DNA of 64,000 bases, taken from positions 35,626 through 99,625 of the forward strand of contig CAZLEF010000019.1 of NCBI GenBank assembly GCA_964558465.1. Reading direction: 5' to 3'. Within the stretch, counting starts at the first letter, position 1. The number at the start of each line of letters is the position of its first letter. A program made the position numbers and the translations under genes. Below the pieces are notes generated by a model. The model ran no database searches and was not told the origin of the DNA. It saw only the letters and a list, made by a program, of their open reading frames with translations. The DNA is from JACJYC01 sp964558465 (GTDB lineage: Bacteria; Bacteroidota; Bacteroidia; Chitinophagales; Saprospiraceae). This document shows positions 59,652-64,000 of this stretch, piece after piece.

Positions 59652-59781
59652 GGGAATCGAGGAAGTGCGCGCCGCACAGAAGGCGCGGAGGAATCGAGGA
59701 ATCGAGGAACTGAGGAACTGAGGAACTGAGGAAGTGCGTGCCACGCCACAGGCGTGGAGGAATCGGGGAGTTGAGAAACTG
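59652..59781. repeat. AGGAATCG/AGGAACTG repeats with embedded CCACGCC hairpin
   Basis: GAGGAATC and GAGGAACT octamer-like words repeat about ten times, interrupted by GTGCGCGCCGCACAGAAGGC and, at 59741-59757, by CCACGCCACAGGCGTGG, the same hairpin as at 35764-35780 with a different loop strand. It lies between two plus-strand genes. Confidence 0.65.
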
Positions 59782-59826
59782 AGATAAATGGCGGCGTTCC
59801 GTTTCTCCCATCTGCCTGCATTCTAT

Positions 59827-59834
59827 TAAATTTG
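59827..59834 (+). promoter_or_regulatory. Predicted -7 element of the TPR-CHAT gene
   Basis: TAAATTTG matches TAnnTTTG. It overlaps the in-frame TTG at 59832, which argues that translation starts at the ATG at 59856 instead, behind an AAAAGGGGG ribosome-binding-like stretch at about 59840-59848. No TTG partner is seen upstream. Confidence 0.4.
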
Positions 59835-59855
59835 TCCATAAAAGGGGGCAAAACC

Positions 59856-62800
59856 ATGTCAAAAAGGTCATTTTTATTCCTGGCGGCCATCGTTTGGGGG
59901 ATTTTGACGCCGGTTTCAGGGGCGGATACCCTGCAGGCGCGGGTATTGATGGAAAAAGCAAATACGTCGCCGAAGCGGGAGATTGCGCTGAAATTCCTGG
60001 AGCAGGCGGCTGCCATCTGGAAAACAACCGACCGCAGGCAATACGCGGAAACCCAATTGCAGGCGGCACTGTTGTTCGATAATTTTGAAGACCGCGAAGA
60101 GGCCATCCGCAGGGCGGAAACCCTCGTCCGGGAACTGGAAACCGGTTCTTTTCCCTTTAAAGCTACGCTGGCCACCGTTTACCACAAATACGCGGTGCTG
60201 GCACACAAAGCCGGCCAACTGGACAAGGCCGCCGGCATCTATCAAAAAGCGCTGGATATCCGCAAAAAGGTATTGGGCGAAAAACACCTGGATACGGCCC
60301 GCACCGCCTTCAACCTGGGCGTAGTGTACCGGGCGATGGGGCGGTACGACGCCGCCATCACCAACCTGCAATTTTCAGCCGGCATCCGGGAAAACCTGGG
60401 AGAATGGGAACAAACCGGGACTTCCTGGTTTGATATCGGCCGTTTGCACGAAGCAAAGGGGGACTTTGAAGCGGCAGTCAACTCCTACAACCGGGCGCTT
60501 TCCTATTTTGGTAAAACCCCTTTAAACGACGACCATTACTGGAATACCGGCCGAACCCACCTTTCCCTCGGTAATATTTCCGACCGCACGGAACAACCGG
60601 ACGAGGCCATCGGGCAATACCGGACCGCCGAGCGCTTTTTTTCCAGAATGTCCGAAAATGCCGAATTCCTTTCCTTATGCAACCAGAACCTGGGAAACGT
60701 TTACGACAGCCGGGCGGATTGGCCGCAGGCGCTGGCCAGTTATCAAAAAGCGCTGGAACAAGCAAAAAAGGCAGAGGATCCCCTCCGAACCGCCAAAATT
60801 GAAAGCAACCTGGGGTTTACGCTTACCCGGCAGGGTCGGCTGGCGGAGGCGGCACAAATTCTTCAAAGATCGCTTTCCGATTTTAAATCGCTGTTAAAAG
60901 AACCCTTCCACCCCGAATACGCCAAACCGCTGGTCAACCTGGGCGATGTGGATACCGCGCGACAGGATTACCGCGCGGCGATCCGACACTACCACGCGGC
61001 TTTGCAACAGGTCATTCCCAGCCTACGCCGGTCGGACTGGGAAAAAGACCCGCAACTCACCGATACCACCCTGGTGCTGGGCGAGCCGTATTACACGCTG
61101 GCCTACCTGAACGCCAAGGCAAAGGGTTGGCAATTGCTGGGGGAAAAAGAAAAAAATAAAGACCATCACCGGCATGCGGTAGCACTGTACCGTCAGGCCG
61201 TATCCTACCAGGACAAATTGTTGCGGGAAATGATCGCCGACCAGTCGCGCCTGGTCTGGATCGGCCAGGCCAGGGCCATGTTCGAGGGCGCCCTTCGGAG
61301 TTGTTACGCCTTGAACGACCCGGAAACCGCCTTCTATTTTATGGAAAAAAGCCGGGCCGTATTGCTGCTGGACGCGTTGCTGGCCAACAAAGCCCGTTTT
61401 TTAATACCCGACAGCCTCAGCCGGAAAGAAATGGAACTCAAGGCCATTCTCGCGGACGCCCAACAGGCTTTTGCAAGCGCGCCTTCAGATATCGATTTGC
61501 GCCAGGAAACATTGGACGCGCAGATCCGCCTGAATGAATTCCTGAAAAAATTAAGCAACCTCTATCCCCAATACCACAATGCCCGGTACAATGTGTCGGT
61601 GATCAGCCTGGAAGCGGCAAGGGAACAATTGTTGTCGGAAGGCAAAGCCATGATCCTGTACTTTTACGGGACCGCCGAGCTTTTTATCCTGCGACTTCCA
61701 CATTCGGGCGCCGCGACCCTGGTCGCCGCGCCCATTGAGGCTGGGTTGAAGTCGGGGTTAAACGCCTACCTGGAACAGTTTTCGCCGGCCAACCGGTGGA
61801 ATATGCGGCCCGACGTTTTTGCCGGCGTCGCTTCCACGCTGTTCGATAAGATTTACCGGCCCGTCTTTTATCCGGAAGACCGGCAGGTGGTCATTATTCC
61901 CGATGGCGTGTTGGGGTACATCCCCTTCGACGCCCTGTTGACAGCGCCTGCACGCCAAACCAATTGGAAATCATTGGATTACCTGGCCAGGAAACAGGTC
62001 TTGCAGCAGGCTTTTTCAGCCTCTGTGCTGGCCAGCCAGACCCTGATCAAAACCCCCCGGCGGCCCAATTATTTGCTGGCGCCCGGATTCAGCGGGGGGG
62101 AACAAGGGCAGGCGCCCCTGCCGTACGACGGTTTGGAAATATCCGGCAATGGCCAAATGAAAATCTATTCCGGCCGCGAAGCCGCCGGCCGACTGCTCAG
62201 GGGGTGGCAAAAGGGTGGGGGCGTACTCCACTTTTTTACACATGCCGAGGCGGGCGACCAGCCGCGCATCTTTTTTATTGATACGACCCTGCAATTGCCC
62301 GAACTGTACGCAACACCCCTTCCTTTTGATCTGGTGATCCTGAGCGCCTGTGAAACCAATATCGGGCAATTGGTCCAGGGAGAAGGCGTGATGAGCCTGA
62401 CCCGCGGGTTTGCTTACGCAGGCGCCGCCAGCCTGATGGCCAGTTTATGGCAAGTAAAACCCCAGGCCAGCGCCGATATCCTCAACCGGTTTTACCGGCT
62501 TCTGGACGAAAACAACACCAGGGCCGGGGCTTTGCGCCAGGCCAAGCTCGAATACCTCGACGCCGCGCCCGAGATCAGGGCCATGCCGAGTTACTGGGCA
62601 GGATTGCTGATGAACGGTAAAGACGGCCGGATCGAACTGGGGCAAAACCGGACCTGGCTTTTTGTGGTCACCGGCGTTTTTGGACTGGGCCTCCTGATCG
62701 GGTTTTTGCGGTTCGGATCCGGCAAAAAGGCGCTGCCCCTGGTGTTGGCGATCCTAACCCTTGCTGCGGCAGGGTGCAAACGGGAACCCGCTGAAATAAA

Positions 62801-63950
62801 ACTCGAATGGGCTGAGATCCAGGGACCTGCCGGAGATTCCACCGTATTTCCGTCCCTTTTTCAGCAAAAAGGATCCATGTTGTGGCAGACCTGGCTGTAC
62901 GAGCCCGATACCCTGAGCCGGCTGATGTGCGCCGGTTATGACGGCCAAAGGTGGACGGCGCCCGTTCAGGTGGCGGCGGCGCCCGACTGGTTTGTCAATT
63001 GGGCCGATTTCCCGTCGGTTTTTGCCCGGAATGACCGTTTTGTGGCGACTTATGTCCTGCCGATGAACGGGATCGCCAGCTATTCGTACGACATCGGGTT
63101 GTACCTCAGCAAAGACGGCGGGAAAAACTGGACCGGCCCCGTCATACCCCACTCCGATCATACCCAGACGGAACACGGGTTTGTGTCCCTGTTTGCCTGG
63201 CCGGGCGACCGGGTCGGGGCGGTTTGGCTGGACGGCCGGAATTATGCCGTCGAAAGCGGTTCGCCCCACCATGGCGAAGCGGATATGACCCTCCGTTTTG
63301 CGGCCGTTGACCCGGACGGCAACCTGAGCGACGAGGCCGAACTTGACGGCAGGATCTGTTCCTGCTGCCAGACCGACGCGGCTGTACTGGCCGATGGTAG
63401 CGTGGCAGTGGTTTACCGCGACCGTTCACCCGCCGAGATCCGGGACATATCCTGTGTGAAATGGAAGGAGGGTCGATGGTCGGAACCCAGGCGGGTGCAC
63501 AACGACAACTGGCAGATCGCCGGGTGCCCTGTCAACGGCCCTGCGATCGATGGGCTGGAAAACAACCTGGCGGTGGCCTGGTTTACTGCGCCGGAAAATG
63601 AGGCGGGGGTCTACCTGGCCTGGTCGGAAAACGGGAGTGAAAGTTTTGGGGCGCCGGTTAAAATTGACCAGGGCAAGCCGGTAGGACGGGTAGATGTCAA
63701 ACTGTTCAAAAAGGACATGGCCCTGGTGAGTTGGGTGGAAAGCGAAACGGAAAATACAGCCGCTTTGCGATTGAAGGTGATCGATCTCTCCGGGGCGACC
63801 CTGGCGGATGAACGCATTTCAGATTATGACGGCAGCCGGAACAGCGGATTCCCCAGGTTGGCTACTGACGGGCAGCGTTTTTACCTGGCCTGGACGCAGA
63901 CGGGGGAAGTGAATAAGGTGAGGATGATTGAGGGAATGTTGGAAAATTGA
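59856..63950 (+). CDS. TPR-CHAT protease-like protein fused through a lipobox to a sialidase-like domain
   Basis: 1364 residues. Signal peptide MSKRSFLFLAAIVWGILTPV; about ten TPRs (25-430), a helical linker, then a CHAT (caspase-like) domain with catalytic His 796 (VLHFFTHAEAGDQ) and Cys 832 (LVILSACETNIG). After it comes a membrane helix (TWLFVVTGVFGLGLLIGFLRF, about 935-952), a short GSGKK loop and a second hydrophobic run ending in a perfect lipobox (TLAAAGC, Cys 974). The C-terminal 390 residues are a BNR/sialidase-like propeller (LYLSKDGGKNWTGPVI, LAWSENGSESFG). If exported, both large parts would lie in the periplasm. A TTG at 62706 could start the second part alone as a lipoprotein. 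Confidence 0.85.
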   Translation: MSKRSFLFLAAIVWGILTPVSGADTLQARVLMEKANTSPKREIALKFLEQAAAIWKTTDRRQYAETQLQAALLFDNFEDREEAIRRAETLVRELETGSFPFKATLATVYHKYAVLAHKAGQLDKAAGIYQKALDIRKKVLGEKHLDTARTAFNLGVVYRAMGRYDAAITNLQFSAGIRENLGEWEQTGTSWFDIGRLHEAKGDFEAAVNSYNRALSYFGKTPLNDDHYWNTGRTHLSLGNISDRTEQPDEAIGQYRTAERFFSRMSENAEFLSLCNQNLGNVYDSRADWPQALASYQKALEQAKKAEDPLRTAKIESNLGFTLTRQGRLAEAAQILQRSLSDFKSLLKEPFHPEYAKPLVNLGDVDTARQDYRAAIRHYHAALQQVIPSLRRSDWEKDPQLTDTTLVLGEPYYTLAYLNAKAKGWQLLGEKEKNKDHHRHAVALYRQAVSYQDKLLREMIADQSRLVWIGQARAMFEGALRSCYALNDPETAFYFMEKSRAVLLLDALLANKARFLIPDSLSRKEMELKAILADAQQAFASAPSDIDLRQETLDAQIRLNEFLKKLSNLYPQYHNARYNVSVISLEAAREQLLSEGKAMILYFYGTAELFILRLPHSGAATLVAAPIEAGLKSGLNAYLEQFSPANRWNMRPDVFAGVASTLFDKIYRPVFYPEDRQVVIIPDGVLGYIPFDALLTAPARQTNWKSLDYLARKQVLQQAFSASVLASQTLIKTPRRPNYLLAPGFSGGEQGQAPLPYDGLEISGNGQMKIYSGREAAGRLLRGWQKGGGVLHFFTHAEAGDQPRIFFIDTTLQLPELYATPLPFDLVILSACETNIGQLVQGEGVMSLTRGFAYAGAASLMASLWQVKPQASADILNRFYRLLDENNTRAGALRQAKLEYLDAAPEIRAMPSYWAGLLMNGKDGRIELGQNRTWLFVVTGVFGLGLLIGFLRFGSGKKALPLVLAILTLAAAGCKREPAEIKLEWAEIQGPAGDSTVFPSLFQQKGSMLWQTWLYEPDTLSRLMCAGYDGQRWTAPVQVAAAPDWFVNWADFPSVFARNDRFVATYVLPMNGIASYSYDIGLYLSKDGGKNWTGPVIPHSDHTQTEHGFVSLFAWPGDRVGAVWLDGRNYAVESGSPHHGEADMTLRFAAVDPDGNLSDEAELDGRICSCCQTDAAVLADGSVAVVYRDRSPAEIRDISCVKWKEGRWSEPRRVHNDNWQIAGCPVNGPAIDGLENNLAVAWFTAPENEAGVYLAWSENGSESFGAPVKIDQGKPVGRVDVKLFKKDMALVSWVESETENTAALRLKVIDLSGATLADERISDYDGSRNSGFPRLATDGQRFYLAWTQTGEVNKVRMIEGMLEN

Positions 63951-64000
63951 TGCGATTGATACGATTGATACGATTGATACGATTGATACGATTGATACGA
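63950..64000. repeat. GATTGATACG decamer tandem repeat running off the window
   Basis: At least five near-identical 10-bp units follow the TPR-CHAT gene and continue to the right edge, so the length is unknown. Similar in type to the other 3'-end arrays of the window. Confidence 0.8.

Overview
The window looks like a chromosomal piece of a Bacteroidota bacterium, most likely of the Saprospiria (Lewinella/Haliscomenobacter-like). Evidence: two proteins ending in type IX secretion (T9SS) sorting domains, many Sec/lipobox lipoproteins, WG-repeat and HYR-like secreted proteins, a proline-rich TonB, and -7 elements of the TAnnTTTG type (two or three with a TTG about 19-21 nt upstream, before birA, yidC and tRNA-His). 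No rRNA, integrase, transposase, phage structural cassette or CRISPR array was seen. Household genes (ftsH, yidC, cinA, birA, rsfS, mqnD, a 2-oxoacid dehydrogenase E2, tRNA-His) are interspersed with accessory genes.

Left end (1-9050, minus strand): a compact four-gene operon and the best candidate for an undescribed system. In transcription order it encodes a protein with a C-terminal amidase-2-like domain, a 1141-residue protein with peptidoglycan-binding, M23 metallopeptidase and SH3-like parts, a 1143-residue beta-rich DUF6603-type protein, and a protein cut by the window edge whose start overlaps the previous stop. The two hydrolase-like proteins share an N-terminal module, none of the three complete proteins has a clear signal peptide, and base composition breaks sharply inside the first gene.

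9.4-20.8 kb: FtsX/MacB-type permease, BamA/TamA-like outer membrane protein, an Ig-like lipoprotein, a small lipoprotein, tRNA-His with its own promoter and terminator, an HYR-like secreted protein behind a palindrome-rich control region, an SRPBCC protein, an Rpn-type nuclease with a 24-bp tandem repeat, and a T9SS cargo protein. 20.9-32 kb: an unknown helical protein; a tight lipoprotein / EAD-like membrane protein / AONS-like enzyme cluster; a MazG-type protein; an ICMT-like methyltransferase; E2; birA-cinA; rsfS-ftsH.

32-50 kb: a very large WG-repeat protein, a lipoprotein, acyl-ACP thioesterase, DUF4058, TonB, YidC, an aminotransferase, a ThuA/sugar dehydrogenase/PKD/cytochrome c fusion, a Pif1-like helicase preceded by a small LysM-like ORF, and a 45-residue membrane protein. 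50-64 kb: pseudouridine synthase divergent from mqnD, DUF4386, a two-halved vanadium haloperoxidase/PAP2 protein, a LytS/LytTR two-component pair, a PUA/EVE-like HNH nuclease beside an hsdM remnant (a decayed defence locus), a T9SS subtilase, and a TPR-CHAT protein fused through an internal lipobox to a sialidase-like domain.

Many intergenic spacers carry locus-specific 8-14 bp tandem repeats, often followed by a reverse-complement arm. They are most obvious between convergent genes, where they probably act as terminators. Function assignments rest on motif recognition by eye; no database search was possible.
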